Positions 26,923 through 35,254 of a stretch of DNA of 60,457 nt are shown here, piece by piece (the first letter of the stretch is position 1; each line of letters begins with the position of its first letter). Below the pieces are notes generated by a model. That model did no database searches. It saw nothing but the letters and a program-made list of their open reading frames with translations, and was not told the DNA's origin. The stretch is from positions 1 through 60,457 of the IMG/VR virus record IMGVR_UViG_3300037119_004150. The stretch is one strand, 5' to 3'. The translations under genes and the position numbers were made by a program. This DNA is from a virus.

Positions 26923-27322
26923 AGACCAAATAGTTATGGAGGTAGCAAATGCTTACGCCCAACGAGGAACTTGTTTACGGGCTCGGGTTGGAGCCGCCAT
27001 CGCAAGGGACGGTAGAGTCTTGGTATCTGGGTATAATGGACCCGCAGCAGGTCTCGACCATTGCAGCCCTAGCTGCCTTGAGCAGAACGTCGGTGGTTGC
27101 CGTATTGCAGTACATGCTGAGGCTAACGCCATCGCTTATGCCGCTCGGCATGGAATTGCCACAGACGGCGCAACACTTTACACTACCCATCTCCCCTGTC
27201 TTGCCTGTTCCCAAATCATCGTTAATGCGGGCATTCAAACAGTGGTTTACCAAACGGACTACCGTGATCATTCTGGTCTTAATTTGCTCCGTGATGCTGG
27301 TGTTGATATAATGAAGCTGTGA
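26906..27322 (+). CDS. Deoxycytidylate deaminase
   Basis: Zinc enzyme converting dCMP to dUMP. 138 residues with the HAEANAI and PCLACS zinc/catalytic motifs and an N-terminal CxxC region (CSPSCLEQ) as in dCMP deaminases. ATG 26906 is preferred because GAGGAGG lies nine bases before it; GTG 26879 lacks one. Supplies dUMP to the TS-type enzymes next door. Confidence 0.86.
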   Translation: MERPSRDQIVMEVANAYAQRGTCLRARVGAAIARDGRVLVSGYNGPAAGLDHCSPSCLEQNVGGCRIAVHAEANAIAYAARHGIATDGATLYTTHLPCLACSQIIVNAGIQTVVYQTDYRDHSGLNLLRDAGVDIMKL

Positions 27323-29823
27323 TGATCGAGCGCAACCCTGAGTGCCGTAACTGTAGACTTTGGCAGGGCACACGAGAAGTATGTGAAATGGGCTTCGGGG
27401 CTATACCCGCCGATATCATGGTAGTATCTCGAATGCCCAACTCCGGTATTTACCAGGAGATGATCGAGAAAAGCTTGGTTGAGGTTGGAATTGACCTTAA
27501 GACAGTTTACTTTACTTCAGCGGTTAAGTGCCGAAACTTTGATTTCGACGTCCGTCGAGCTGAGTTGAAAGGGTGTAAGCCTTATCTCGAGGCCGAGATT
27601 GCCGAAGTTAAACCTAACTGGATTCTTGTCTTTGGGAATGAGCCCCTTCAGCAACTGACTGGGAACTCAGGAATCACCAAGTATCGAGGCCGCACTTACA
27701 ATCTTGGTGATTCGAAGTTGATTGCTACCGTATCTCCAGCCTCAGTGAGACGTAACCCAGGACAAATGGCTGGGTGGCAAGCTGACCTGATGTACTTTGT
27801 CAGCCAACGTAATGGTGTGGGGGATGCCATCAAGATTCCTCCTTTCCATGTAGCTAGAGACAAAGACAAACTTAGAAAACTGAAGAAAGCCCTTGAGACA
27901 GCTGACTTAGTTAGTTTCGATATTGAGACTACCGGGCTGGATGAGTGGGGTAAAGATAGTGCTATCGTTAGTTCGGCTTTTACATTACGACATGGTGATG
28001 ATGTCAGTATTTGGTTATTACCTCTGTACCATCCGGAGTCTCCGTTCAGAACTGGGTGGAAAAAGGTACTAAGTTATTTGGCTCCTGCCCTCGAGCAGGT
28101 TCCTAAGCGAGTAGCTCACAATGGAAAGTTTGATTCTAGGTGGCTTCGAGAGTTTGGAGTCAACATGGATATGACTTTCGATACTATCTATGCTGCTTCT
28201 GTTCTTGATGAGAATAGAACCAAGGGTCTGAAGCCACTATGTCGTATGCTTCTCGGAGTTCCTCCCTGGGATATATCTACTAAGGATTTGCTTAATGAAC
28301 CTCTCAACAAGGTTCTAAAATACAATGGTCTTGATACCTTCTACTGTTATCATCTTTATGAGATTCTTAAGACTGAGTTAATTGAACAACCTAGATCGTT
28401 GAGAATCTTTCAGAAGTTAATGATGCCAGCAGCCAATGAGTTGATCGAGATTGAACGTCGTGGGGTATGGTGTGACCCGATTAAGCTTGCTTCAGCAATC
28501 CAGATAGCCCATGAGATGAGGGATCACATCGACAAAGAGTTGATGGAGATGATACCCAATCCAGATGATGTGGATTGGCCAACAAACTCTAAGGGTAAGC
28601 CAGTTGATGTTAACTTTAATCCTAGTAACTTTGCTCGATGGTGGTTATTTACTCATCTTGGTTTGCCTATCATCTCGAGGGGTAAGGAAAAAGCTGACGG
28701 TAGTTTAGGTGACCCCTCCATGGCTGAGGATGTTATGATCGAACTTCGAAGTGTTGATCACCCAGTCATTCCTTTATTGATGGAACGATCAAAGTGGCAG
28801 AAGTATTGTTCAACTTATGTTAATCGTTACCAGGAGGTATCGGGTGAAGACAACCGAGTTCACACTACGTTCAAACTTCACGGCACTGTTACAGGTAGAC
28901 TCAGTAGTGGTAAAGAGGATGAAGAGAAAATTACTTCGAGACGAGATCGAGGTAGTGGCGTTAATATCCAACAAGTCCCTCGAGACCCTTTTATCAGAGG
29001 TTTGTTTGGAGCTCCACCAGGATATTCCTTCGTCGAAGCTGACTTCGGCCAAGTGGAATTTAGACTTGCAGCGTTTATCTCCCGGGACCGCACTGCAATT
29101 TCATTTCTACAGCGAAACATAGATGTTCACCGAGAGATGGCTGCTCGAATGACGAGCAAACCTAGTGGGCAAGTTTCAAAGGATGAACGAAAGGCTGCTA
29201 AGCCAGTTAACTTTGGTTTCCTATACGGGATGGGATGGCGAAAGTTTATCCACACCGCCAAAGTAAAGTATGGGATTGACTTCTCTGAGAATGAAGCGAA
29301 GGATGCTCGGAAAACATTCTTCGACATGTATCCTGGTTTCTTGAAGTGGCATGCTAGACAACGAAGATTAGTTCATCATTTTGGTCGAGTCGAGTCACCT
29401 TTGGGTCGCATTAGGCACCTCCCAGATATCTTTAGCGGTGATGAGAATGTCGTTGCTGAAGCTGAACGCCAGGCAATTAACTCACCAGTTCAGTCTATGG
29501 CTTCAGACATGAACCTGCTTGCTCTGATTATTCTAACTAAGAAATTTAAGGGGATGGGACTTAGAGCTTATGTCTTGGGGGCAATCCATGATGCCATCAA
29601 CTTCGAGATTCACAACGATGATCTGGCAGTAGCTCTACCGATAATCAAAACTACGATGGAAAACCTCCCGCTTCGTAGAATGTTCGGGGTAAACATCGAC
29701 GTACCTATCATCTCTGACTTGAAAGTAGGTTCTCACTGGGGTCATGCACATGAGTTGAGCGATAAGGATGTTTATAGTTTTGCCGATATACAAGAAAGGT
29801 TCTTGATCAGAGATGGGTCGTAG
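27322..29823 (+). CDS. UDG-like domain fused to family A DNA polymerase
   Basis: About 833 residues. N-terminal ~165 residues: family 4 uracil-DNA glycosylase fold with the Fe-S cysteines (CRNCRLW, C in TREVC, KCRN, GCKPYL), but the catalytic GEAPG-type motif reads SRMPN and the HPS/HPA motif reads SPAS, so it is probably not a glycosylase. Then a complete 3'-5' exonuclease (FDIETTG, HNGKFD, YNGLD) and PolA palm/fingers: motif A VEADFGQVE, motif B KPVNFGFLYG, motif C IHDAIN. Replicative polymerase of the phage. Start overlaps the deaminase stop. Confidence 0.88.
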   Translation: MIERNPECRNCRLWQGTREVCEMGFGAIPADIMVVSRMPNSGIYQEMIEKSLVEVGIDLKTVYFTSAVKCRNFDFDVRRAELKGCKPYLEAEIAEVKPNWILVFGNEPLQQLTGNSGITKYRGRTYNLGDSKLIATVSPASVRRNPGQMAGWQADLMYFVSQRNGVGDAIKIPPFHVARDKDKLRKLKKALETADLVSFDIETTGLDEWGKDSAIVSSAFTLRHGDDVSIWLLPLYHPESPFRTGWKKVLSYLAPALEQVPKRVAHNGKFDSRWLREFGVNMDMTFDTIYAASVLDENRTKGLKPLCRMLLGVPPWDISTKDLLNEPLNKVLKYNGLDTFYCYHLYEILKTELIEQPRSLRIFQKLMMPAANELIEIERRGVWCDPIKLASAIQIAHEMRDHIDKELMEMIPNPDDVDWPTNSKGKPVDVNFNPSNFARWWLFTHLGLPIISRGKEKADGSLGDPSMAEDVMIELRSVDHPVIPLLMERSKWQKYCSTYVNRYQEVSGEDNRVHTTFKLHGTVTGRLSSGKEDEEKITSRRDRGSGVNIQQVPRDPFIRGLFGAPPGYSFVEADFGQVEFRLAAFISRDRTAISFLQRNIDVHREMAARMTSKPSGQVSKDERKAAKPVNFGFLYGMGWRKFIHTAKVKYGIDFSENEAKDARKTFFDMYPGFLKWHARQRRLVHHFGRVESPLGRIRHLPDIFSGDENVVAEAERQAINSPVQSMASDMNLLALIILTKKFKGMGLRAYVLGAIHDAINFEIHNDDLAVALPIIKTTMENLPLRRMFGVNIDVPIISDLKVGSHWGHAHELSDKDVYSFADIQERFLIRDGS

Positions 29824-30124
29824 AGACAAGACAAAGCCATTAGTTTTTGATCTAGCTAGGATGAGGGCCGATGTTCATGTATATCGTATGAGACATAAGT
29901 TATCTTTCCAAGAATTTCTTGACCTTGCGGATATTCCCGTCTGTAGTCATGCTCGACAACAACTGATGTATGATATTCTCCCCTCGCTGGAGACTGTAGT
30001 CAAATGGGCTAAAGTATGTGACCTAAGTTTAGATAGTTATATCCTTCCCTTTGCTTATGAGTATCACTATAGCCCTAAGGCTGAAGAACAAGAAGAGGAC
30101 GAGGATGAAGAACGGGGTATTTGA
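29813..30124 (+). CDS. HTH DNA-binding protein (XRE-like) with acidic tail
   Basis: 103 residues. Residues 12-85 form a helical domain with the spacing of Cro/C1-type HTH (LSFQEFLDLADIP, LETVVKWAKVCDLSLDSYI). The end is EEQEEDEDEERGI. Overlaps the polymerase by 11 bp. Could regulate early genes; the -35 of the next promoter lies at its stop. Confidence 0.65.
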   Translation: MGRRDKTKPLVFDLARMRADVHVYRMRHKLSFQEFLDLADIPVCSHARQQLMYDILPSLETVVKWAKVCDLSLDSYILPFAYEYHYSPKAEEQEEDEDEERGI

Positions 30125-30149
30125 TCGGTGACCTCCCATGCGATATAAT
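30121..30149 (+). promoter_or_regulatory. Promoter for the recombination operon
   Basis: TTGATC, 17-bp spacer, TATAAT; the -35 overlaps the stop codon of the HTH gene. The leader of about 17 bases carries the GAAAGGGG ribosome site before TTG 30172. Confidence 0.65.
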
Positions 30150-30171
30150 GATGCTATAGAAAGGGGCGATT

Positions 30172-31245
30172 TTGGAAGTCGGTCTTCAATCTAATCTCTA
30201 TAGTCAGATCTATCATGATCCGGCAACGGGGCAACCAATTACTACCCACTCGATGCTGAAGACGATGAGGCACTGTCCTCGTCAAGCTTACTACAAATAC
30301 GTTCGTCGACTTAAGCCCCAGATTCTGGGGCGGCCATTGCGTTTCGGGACATGGATGCATCATCTTCTCGAGGCTCTTTACAAGAGCGAAGATTGGGAAG
30401 CTAAGCATGCCGAGTTAACTATCGAGTTTAGTAAGCTGTTCGATGAGGAGAAGGACCGCATCGGCGATCTTCCTCGAGATTGCAAACGGACAATGAAGGC
30501 ATATCTTTGGCACTACAAGGAAGATCCTTGGAAGGTCCATGATGTTGAGTTTGTTTTGGAAGTTACATTGCCTGATGGGGCTACCTACCGATGCAAACTT
30601 GACATGCTCGTTGAGAATCAGTATGGTCTCTGGATTGTCGATCACAAGAACCATAAAACCCTACCAAAGCTTGACTTCAGAATGCTCGATGCTCAATCCG
30701 CTCTCTATATCTGGGCAGCACTAAAGAATAAGATTCCTGTCCAAGGTCATATTTGGAATTATCTTCGATCGAAAGCCCCGGCGGTACCCCAGTTACTCAA
30801 GGATGGTAGTAGACTAAGTAAGACCGTAGTCGATACTGATTTTCTTACCTATGGTTCTGCAATTAAACGCTATGGTCTTGATCCCCGAGACTACATGGAA
30901 CGACTGCAGTATTATAAGCGACAACGATATACTCCCGGGGAGATGCAGACTTCTACCTTCTTTCGAAGAGACACTCTCGAGAAGTCTCCAGCAATGCTTA
31001 AGCGAGTGGCGACTGAGGCATATCAAACTCATCTTAGAATGCATAGTTATCACTGGGACCATGTCGATGCTATCGAACGTCATCCCAGCAATGCCTGTCT
31101 TTTTCAGTGCAGTTACTTAGACATTTGCACTGCAGATCTTTTCTCTGGTAACTCTGAGTTGCTTGTTCGCCAGCGATACAAGGTTGGTGATCCGATGGAT
31201 TACTACAATGACGAACGACCAGGTCAGGAGGAGAAGGGTGATTAA
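30172..31245 (+). CDS. RecB/Cas4-type PD-(D/E)XK nuclease with Fe-S cysteines
   Basis: 357 residues, TTG start. Motifs: an early Cys in RHCPRQAYY, FGTWMHHLLE (conserved His), LDMLVE and VDHKNHK (D-ExK core with Lys), and a C-terminal CLFQCSYLDIC cluster. One early plus three late Cys is the Fe-S arrangement of Cas4/AddB exonucleases. Followed by Sak4-like ATPase and SSB-like genes, so it probably resects DNA ends for annealing. Confidence 0.82.
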   Translation: MEVGLQSNLYSQIYHDPATGQPITTHSMLKTMRHCPRQAYYKYVRRLKPQILGRPLRFGTWMHHLLEALYKSEDWEAKHAELTIEFSKLFDEEKDRIGDLPRDCKRTMKAYLWHYKEDPWKVHDVEFVLEVTLPDGATYRCKLDMLVENQYGLWIVDHKNHKTLPKLDFRMLDAQSALYIWAALKNKIPVQGHIWNYLRSKAPAVPQLLKDGSRLSKTVVDTDFLTYGSAIKRYGLDPRDYMERLQYYKRQRYTPGEMQTSTFFRRDTLEKSPAMLKRVATEAYQTHLRMHSYHWDHVDAIERHPSNACLFQCSYLDICTADLFSGNSELLVRQRYKVGDPMDYYNDERPGQEEKGD

Positions 31246-31423
31246 GTGGCTTAGAAGACTTTGGAAAAAGGAAGAATTTCCTGAGTTACCAGACGAGTTC
31301 GAACTCATTATCAAGGAGAGAATGGATGAGGGGAAGCAAGGCCAAGTCTCTACGACGCGAGCGACCGGATCGACCCAATCCCGGGCGCAAGTTCGGAGGC
31401 AACCTAAAGGAACAGGTCGATAG
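31238..31423 (+). CDS. Small basic protein after the nuclease
   Basis: 61 residues, GTG start behind AGGAGGAG, overlapping the nuclease stop. Basic N-terminus (KWLRRLWKKE), acidic middle, Arg/Gln-rich end. Overlaps the next gene by 98 bp in another frame. Unknown function. Confidence 0.5.
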   Translation: MIKWLRRLWKKEEFPELPDEFELIIKERMDEGKQGQVSTTRATGSTQSRAQVRRQPKGTGR

Positions 31424-31484
31424 ACAGGCTGGATTGAAGAGTCGCATTCGCAAGGCTATCGAGAAGCAAAAGCAAGATGGCTGA
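31326..31484 (+). CDS. 52-residue Arg/Lys-rich protein
   Basis: ATG with AAGGAG seven bases upstream. The product is strongly basic (MRGSKAKSLRRERPDRPNPG...KSRIRKAIEKQ), suited to binding nucleic acid. It overlaps both neighbours and its last codons contain the ATG of the Sak4-like gene. Confidence 0.55.
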   Translation: MRGSKAKSLRRERPDRPNPGRKFGGNLKEQVDRQAGLKSRIRKAIEKQKQDG

Positions 31485-32292
31485 TAAGGATTACTTATCA
31501 ATTGCTAAGACCAGGGTTCATCGACCCTCTCAGTTGGATACTTATCGCTCAGTCTTTTGCTACGGTAGAAATAAGAAGGGAAAAACTTGGTTTGGTTTGA
31601 GCGCCGGTCGTGATAATACTATGGTATTAGACCCTGAGAATGGGACCGATGCCATGCGTCAAACTGACCCCTTCGTGTGGCCTATTACTAAGTGGGAGGA
31701 TTTACAGGAAGCCTATGGCGCACTTAGAACTGGAAAATTAACTCCTAACTTCTTTCAACAAGGTGAATCTTCCACCCCCTTTCCTTGGCTTTCCGTCGAT
31801 GGACTTACGCGCATGAACAATATGGCGCTGAAGTATGTGATGAAAGTTCAAGAAGAAAGAGATTTAGATCGCCAACCTGGATTCGTTCAACAACGAGACT
31901 ATGGTAAGTCGGGGGAGTTAATGAAGCAGATGCTTGCTAACTTCCACACCTTGAAGATGAATGTGGTCTACTCCGCCCAGGAGAGAATGAAGGCTAACAA
32001 GGCCTTCGGTGATAGTGAGGATGAAGATGAGACTGAGGTTGATTATCTCATGGTCCCTGATCTTCCTGACTCAGTTAGGTCAGCAGTAAACGCTATTGTG
32101 GAGGTGATTGGGAGAATCTATACCACTAGGGTCACACTCAAAGACGGAAGTGAGAAGCTTCAACGACGTCTTTGGATTGGAGTCCATGAACGATATGATA
32201 CTGGGTACCGCAGTGATTTCACACTGCCTGACATCATCAAGAATCCAACATTACCCAAGCTGGTACATGCCATGCTTGAAGGAGGACAATAA
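31477..32292 (+). CDS. Sak4-like RecA-fold ATPase
   Basis: 271 residues. Walker A GRNKKGKTW at about 30-38, Walker B WLSVDGLTRM, and a C-terminal RRLWIGVHERYDTGYRSD; matches phage AAA_24/Sak4 single-strand annealing ATPases. Directly followed, with a one-base overlap, by the SSB-like gene, the usual partner. Confidence 0.8.
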   Translation: MADKDYLSIAKTRVHRPSQLDTYRSVFCYGRNKKGKTWFGLSAGRDNTMVLDPENGTDAMRQTDPFVWPITKWEDLQEAYGALRTGKLTPNFFQQGESSTPFPWLSVDGLTRMNNMALKYVMKVQEERDLDRQPGFVQQRDYGKSGELMKQMLANFHTLKMNVVYSAQERMKANKAFGDSEDEDETEVDYLMVPDLPDSVRSAVNAIVEVIGRIYTTRVTLKDGSEKLQRRLWIGVHERYDTGYRSDFTLPDIIKNPTLPKLVHAMLEGGQ

Positions 32293-32903
32293 TGCCTAAG
32301 GAATTCACTTCCGCTTCTGCTTCCCCCATCGACTTCTCCAATGTCAGTGACAGTGGGGCTACTTTCAATACGAAGCGACAGCCCGCTGGTGACTACGAGG
32401 CGACAGTCATCAATGTTTATGATGCTCCCTCGAAGAAGGATGGGGAGCCCCAGTGGCTGTTCGTTATTCAAGTCGGTAGTGGTAGTTATCCCTACTACTG
32501 CAAGTTGGTGGAGAATCAGCTTTGGAAGCTGCGTAACTTGCTGATTGCCGGGGGGCTGAATGTCCCCAAGAAGCGGATCAAGGTTGATCCCACCAAGATG
32601 ATGGGGCGCAAGATTGCAGTTACTCTCGATGACGAGGAGTACGAGGGCAAGGATAAGTCGGTTGTTACCGCAACCTTCCCCTTGGCCGAACTCAACCCCG
32701 ATGCTAGTCGGGATACCGAAGATGAAGAGGATGAGGACGAAGAGGAAACTCCTGCCCCCGCCCCTCGGAAGAAGGCTGCTCCGGTTGTTGAGGACGAAGA
32801 GGATGAGGAAGAAGAGGAGGAGGCTCCTGCTCCGAAGAAGAAGGCTGCCGCAGTGGTCGCCGATGATGACGATGAGCTTGAGGAACTCGACATCGACATC
32901 TAA
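32292..32903 (+). CDS. Single-stranded DNA-binding-like protein (DUF669 type)
   Basis: 203 residues. The first ~125 form an OB-like domain of the DUF669 family (PAGDYEATVINVYDAPSKKDG, LRNLLIAGG). The tail is a long alternation of acidic blocks and PAPKKKAA linkers ending in DELEELDIDI, the arrangement SSB proteins use to recruit partners. Most acidic protein of the set. A terminator follows. Confidence 0.78.
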   Translation: MPKEFTSASASPIDFSNVSDSGATFNTKRQPAGDYEATVINVYDAPSKKDGEPQWLFVIQVGSGSYPYYCKLVENQLWKLRNLLIAGGLNVPKKRIKVDPTKMMGRKIAVTLDDEEYEGKDKSVVTATFPLAELNPDASRDTEDEEDEDEEETPAPAPRKKAAPVVEDEEDEEEEEEAPAPKKKAAAVVADDDDELEELDIDI

Positions 32904-32916
32904 CCCATGAATCTGA

Positions 32917-32972
32917 GGGCCTGGTCTAGGTATTGTTCGCCCCTTTCCCTGGACCAGGCCTTCCTTTATGTT
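32917..32972 (+). terminator. Intrinsic terminator after SSB-like gene
   Basis: GGCCTGGTC (32918-32926) pairs with GACCAGGCC (32952-32960), extendable by wobble pairs, followed by TTCCTTTATGTT. Ends the recombination operon or lowers flow into the nuclease gene. Confidence 0.7.
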
Positions 32973-32983
32973 AGGACCAGACG

Positions 32984-33277
32984 ATGACCGCTCAACGAGA
33001 ATCAAAACTAAGCCGCTTCATTCAAACTACCCTCAGAGCTAACGGCGCATTCTGTTTCAAGGTGTGGGGTAGTGAGCATATGATGGCTGGACTACCAGAT
33101 ATCATAGGATGTTACAAGGGTAAGTTCTTTGGTTTTGAAGTTAAATTGCCCGAGAAGCGAGAGCATGTTTCTATGAGACAGCTCTATGTTATGGAAAAGA
33201 TTAAGGAGGCCGGTGGAATTAGTGCAGTTATTTGTACCCCAGCTGAAGCCCTGGATCATTTGAAGTTGATTCAATGA
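32984..33277 (+). CDS. VRR-NUC nuclease (Holliday-junction-type)
   Basis: 97 residues. Compact PD-(D/E)XK core: GLPDIIGCYKGKFFGFEVK followed by MRQLYVMEKIKEAGG, the VRR-NUC layout. Such stand-alone domains act as structure-specific or Holliday-junction nucleases in phages. Fits the recombination neighbours. Confidence 0.82.
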   Translation: MTAQRESKLSRFIQTTLRANGAFCFKVWGSEHMMAGLPDIIGCYKGKFFGFEVKLPEKREHVSMRQLYVMEKIKEAGGISAVICTPAEALDHLKLIQ

Positions 33278-33366
33278 TGAATCACGCATCAAGCATACTT
33301 CTCGCATCTCTGGGATTATTTGGGAATACTCTCGATCGAACTCAAAGCAAATGAAAGGCGCATGAC

Positions 33367-33573
33367 ATGAATGGTTTTATCTACAAGGCTGATGATGGTT
33401 TCCGCTGGCGGCTCAAGGCACGAAATGGTAGACTTATGGCTGAGTCAGGAGAAGCTTATGCTAGCAAGGGAAATGCTGAGCGAGGTATTCTTAGATTACT
33501 AGAATTGCTTGGTGCTAAGTGGATTCCCATCTGGTACATGAAGAGGGGAAAATGGGTTCAACTGGGGCAGTAA
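33367..33573 (+). CDS. DUF1508 (YegP-like) domain protein
   Basis: 68 residues; the FRWRLKARNGRLMAESGEAYASKG stretch, seen in pieces along residues 12-35, is the DUF1508 signature. Function in phages unknown. GAAAGG site upstream. The gap before it (33278-33366) holds the AAGCATACTT core shared with 20561-20570. Confidence 0.68.
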   Translation: MNGFIYKADDGFRWRLKARNGRLMAESGEAYASKGNAERGILRLLELLGAKWIPIWYMKRGKWVQLGQ

Positions 33574-33592
33574 ACATAGAGTCTGCCGAGTA

Positions 33593-33622
33593 TTGACACA
33601 GCGTTCTCCCCTTTGATATAAT
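33593..33622 (+). promoter_or_regulatory. Early promoter with leader hairpin
   Basis: TTGACA, 18-bp spacer, TTTGATATAAT. The leader contains the hairpin GGGGG-caacta-CCCCC (33638-33653) directly before the GAAAGG ribosome site of the next gene. Confidence 0.82.
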
Positions 33623-33637
33623 TATACTAATGATTGA

Positions 33638-33653
33638 GGGGGCAACTACCCCC
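33638..33653 (+). promoter_or_regulatory. 5'-leader hairpin
   Basis: Five G-C pairs around a 6-base loop, starting about nine bases after the predicted transcript start. Probably protects the 5' end; compare 34792-34809 and the GGCGG/CCGCC pair after the 36061 promoter. Confidence 0.6.
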
Positions 33654-33666
33654 AGAAAGGAAAACC

Positions 33667-33945
33667 ATGGATGAGATTCTTACAGTTTCTCAGTTAATTG
33701 AGCAGTTACAACAGTTTCCTGGCGATGCTTTAGTGATGACAGTAGTTGTAAAATATCCCGGGGAATTTACATTGAAGCCTGATATGGATGGTAATATGCG
33801 TTGGGATTCAGGCTCTGATGTTGAGGTACAACCGCTCGAGGAAGAGCCTATCATGTATGATGGGCAAGTATGGATCGTTACTGAGCTTGATGAATATAAC
33901 CCTGAGCGAGCGATGTTGAATGGGGCTGGATCCCATCTCGAGTGA
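33667..33945 (+). CDS. Hypothetical acidic early protein
   Basis: 92 residues from ATG 33667, with GAAAGG upstream. Helical N-terminus (TVSQLIEQLQQFPGDALV), then beta-strands; resembles small phage proteins of the LIELLKQYPPDA type. Overlaps the next GTG. Function unknown. Confidence 0.68.
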   Translation: MDEILTVSQLIEQLQQFPGDALVMTVVVKYPGEFTLKPDMDGNMRWDSGSDVEVQPLEEEPIMYDGQVWIVTELDEYNPERAMLNGAGSHLE

Positions 33946-34409
33946 GTCGACAATTAACACTACTAGAAATCTTACGTGAGGATAAATACTATCGTCAATG
34001 GTTTCAAAAGCCCCCCGTTCTTAAGGTCTTTGGTACCACACTGCCCTGGCGGCTTTATGTACAGAAAGAAGAGGGGGGCAGGTGGGCCAGGGCTGACTAC
34101 GATAGCTTTCCTAAGGCTTATAGTGCGCTTAGGCTAAGGCTAACAGAATACCACGATGCTGCTATCCATAGTAAACGTCAGGCATTTGCTCCACCAGTAC
34201 TTAAGATATCTGGTAAGAGGTATAGAATGCCTATGCCGGATGGACACTTGTGGTGCTCTTATTGCCGCCGACCAACTCTGTTCAAGTATTTCTCAAAACA
34301 TCCCGCACTAAGTTATACAAATCCGGAGGAGTTAAGATGTCTGATATGCGGAGCCCGGGAGGCGGGGATGAAGCGGTATCGGAGCCCCCTAAACTGGCCG
34401 TTAAAGTAG
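33942..34409 (+). CDS. Zinc-ribbon protein
   Basis: 155 residues, GTG start. The C-terminal third carries CSYCRR and CLICG about 35 residues apart: one zinc ribbon. The basic aromatic N-terminal part is unfamiliar. May bind nucleic acid. Confidence 0.65.
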   Translation: MSRQLTLLEILREDKYYRQWFQKPPVLKVFGTTLPWRLYVQKEEGGRWARADYDSFPKAYSALRLRLTEYHDAAIHSKRQAFAPPVLKISGKRYRMPMPDGHLWCSYCRRPTLFKYFSKHPALSYTNPEELRCLICGAREAGMKRYRSPLNWPLK

Positions 34410-34552
34410 GTAGAATTTTTACAGTAGAAGAAAAGGATCTTGATCGTCTTCCTAACGGTAAGTACGATGTCGTGGGTCAAAGTACAATGTTTGTTGTAAC
34501 TGACGATGAGTTTGAGGTACTCAACGACTTACGTCTTCGACGAGTTGAGTGA
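34337..34552 (+). CDS. Hypothetical protein overlapping the zinc gene
   Basis: 71 residues from ATG 34337, with CCGGAGGAG at correct distance. It overlaps the previous gene by 73 bp in a different frame. Beta-rich (YDVVGQSTMFVVTDDEFEVL). Unknown. Confidence 0.55.
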   Translation: MSDMRSPGGGDEAVSEPPKLAVKVGRIFTVEEKDLDRLPNGKYDVVGQSTMFVVTDDEFEVLNDLRLRRVE

Positions 34553-34570
34553 GTCAAGTGGGATACGTAT

Positions 34571-34608
34571 GTATAGGTCTAAGGTGGACTTTTGCTTTCA
34601 ACCAGCCC
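34571..34608 (+). repeat. Dispersed repeat, TATAGGTCTAAGG type
   Basis: TATAGGTCTAAGGTGGACTT followed by a T/G-rich stretch and AACCAG. Related copies at 43083 (inside a gene) and 46797, with weaker relatives at 47884 and 49112. The rest of 34553-34746 shows no convincing gene. Confidence 0.5.
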
Positions 34609-34746
34609 GATACGCGGAGACGATCTGGCAGACCGACGGCGACTATCTAGTGGCTCAAGCGACGACAGCAACATTGGAGACCCGGGACCGGGGTACCTGT
34701 ATGGAACCGTGACAGGACTGGTTTGTTGAGGTTCTCACCAAAATTG

Positions 34747-34775
34747 TTGACAATGGATATAGGGTTTGATATGAT
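34747..34775 (+). promoter_or_regulatory. Early promoter
   Basis: CAAAATTG precedes TTGACA; 17-bp spacer; TTTGATATGAT. The leader holds the hairpin CCCCCT/AGGGGG at 34792-34809, then AAAGG and ATG 34826. Confidence 0.8.
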
Positions 34776-34791
34776 ACACTCAATGATATCG

Positions 34792-34809
34792 CCCCCTATG
34801 ATGAGGGGG
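34792..34809 (+). promoter_or_regulatory. 5'-leader hairpin
   Basis: CCCCCT-atgatg-AGGGGG, six pairs, ending one base before the AAAGG ribosome site. Same promoter-hairpin-ribosome-site plan as at 33593-33667. Confidence 0.6.
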
Positions 34810-34825
34810 GAAAGGAAAAACTATC

Positions 34826-35254
34826 ATGACTGATTGGCTGCAAATCTGCGACGACATCGACGACGGTGCGCATGACGAGGGATTAGATCAGATTGCTAAG
34901 GCAATCACTTCCCGTCGTGAGGTAGTTGCTCGACGAAACGGTCGACGACTTCAAAGGGAACTTAAGGTTGGCCATCGAGTTCTCCTTACCAACGGCATTC
35001 AGCCTCGCTTCCACGAGGGAATGATCGGAACTGTCAAGGGGATTCAGGACGGGGCCGCACGAGTCACACTCGATGATTTGCCCTCGGGCCGAGGTCGTCC
35101 GCCTGCTGAGGGTCGTTCCAAGCGACTGCTCGTACCCTTCATCCATCTTCAGCTTCTTGACGAGGATGACATTCGATTGACGAAGCAGCCCGCCCAGGAT
35201 CCTTCTGAGGTGGGTGACGACAGCGACTACGAAGAGCTCGATGACGACGACTGA
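34826..35254 (+). CDS. KOW/Tudor-like barrel protein with acidic tail
   Basis: 142 residues. After a helical N-terminus (about 1-45) comes a small-barrel-like stretch (LKVGHRVLLTNGIQPRFHEGMIGTVKGI in short strands), then an acidic end (DDSDYEELDDDD). Its last codons contain the ATG of the next gene. Possibly touches RNA polymerase or RNA; inferred only. Confidence 0.62.
   Translation: MTDWLQICDDIDDGAHDEGLDQIAKAITSRREVVARRNGRRLQRELKVGHRVLLTNGIQPRFHEGMIGTVKGIQDGAARVTLDDLPSGRGRPPAEGRSKRLLVPFIHLQLLDEDDIRLTKQPAQDPSEVGDDSDYEELDDDD

Noticed and set aside
34568-34712. 47-codon frame MYRSKVDFCF... before the 34747 promoter
   Set aside because: Only a weak ribosome site, and it overlaps a dispersed repeat; more likely non-coding.
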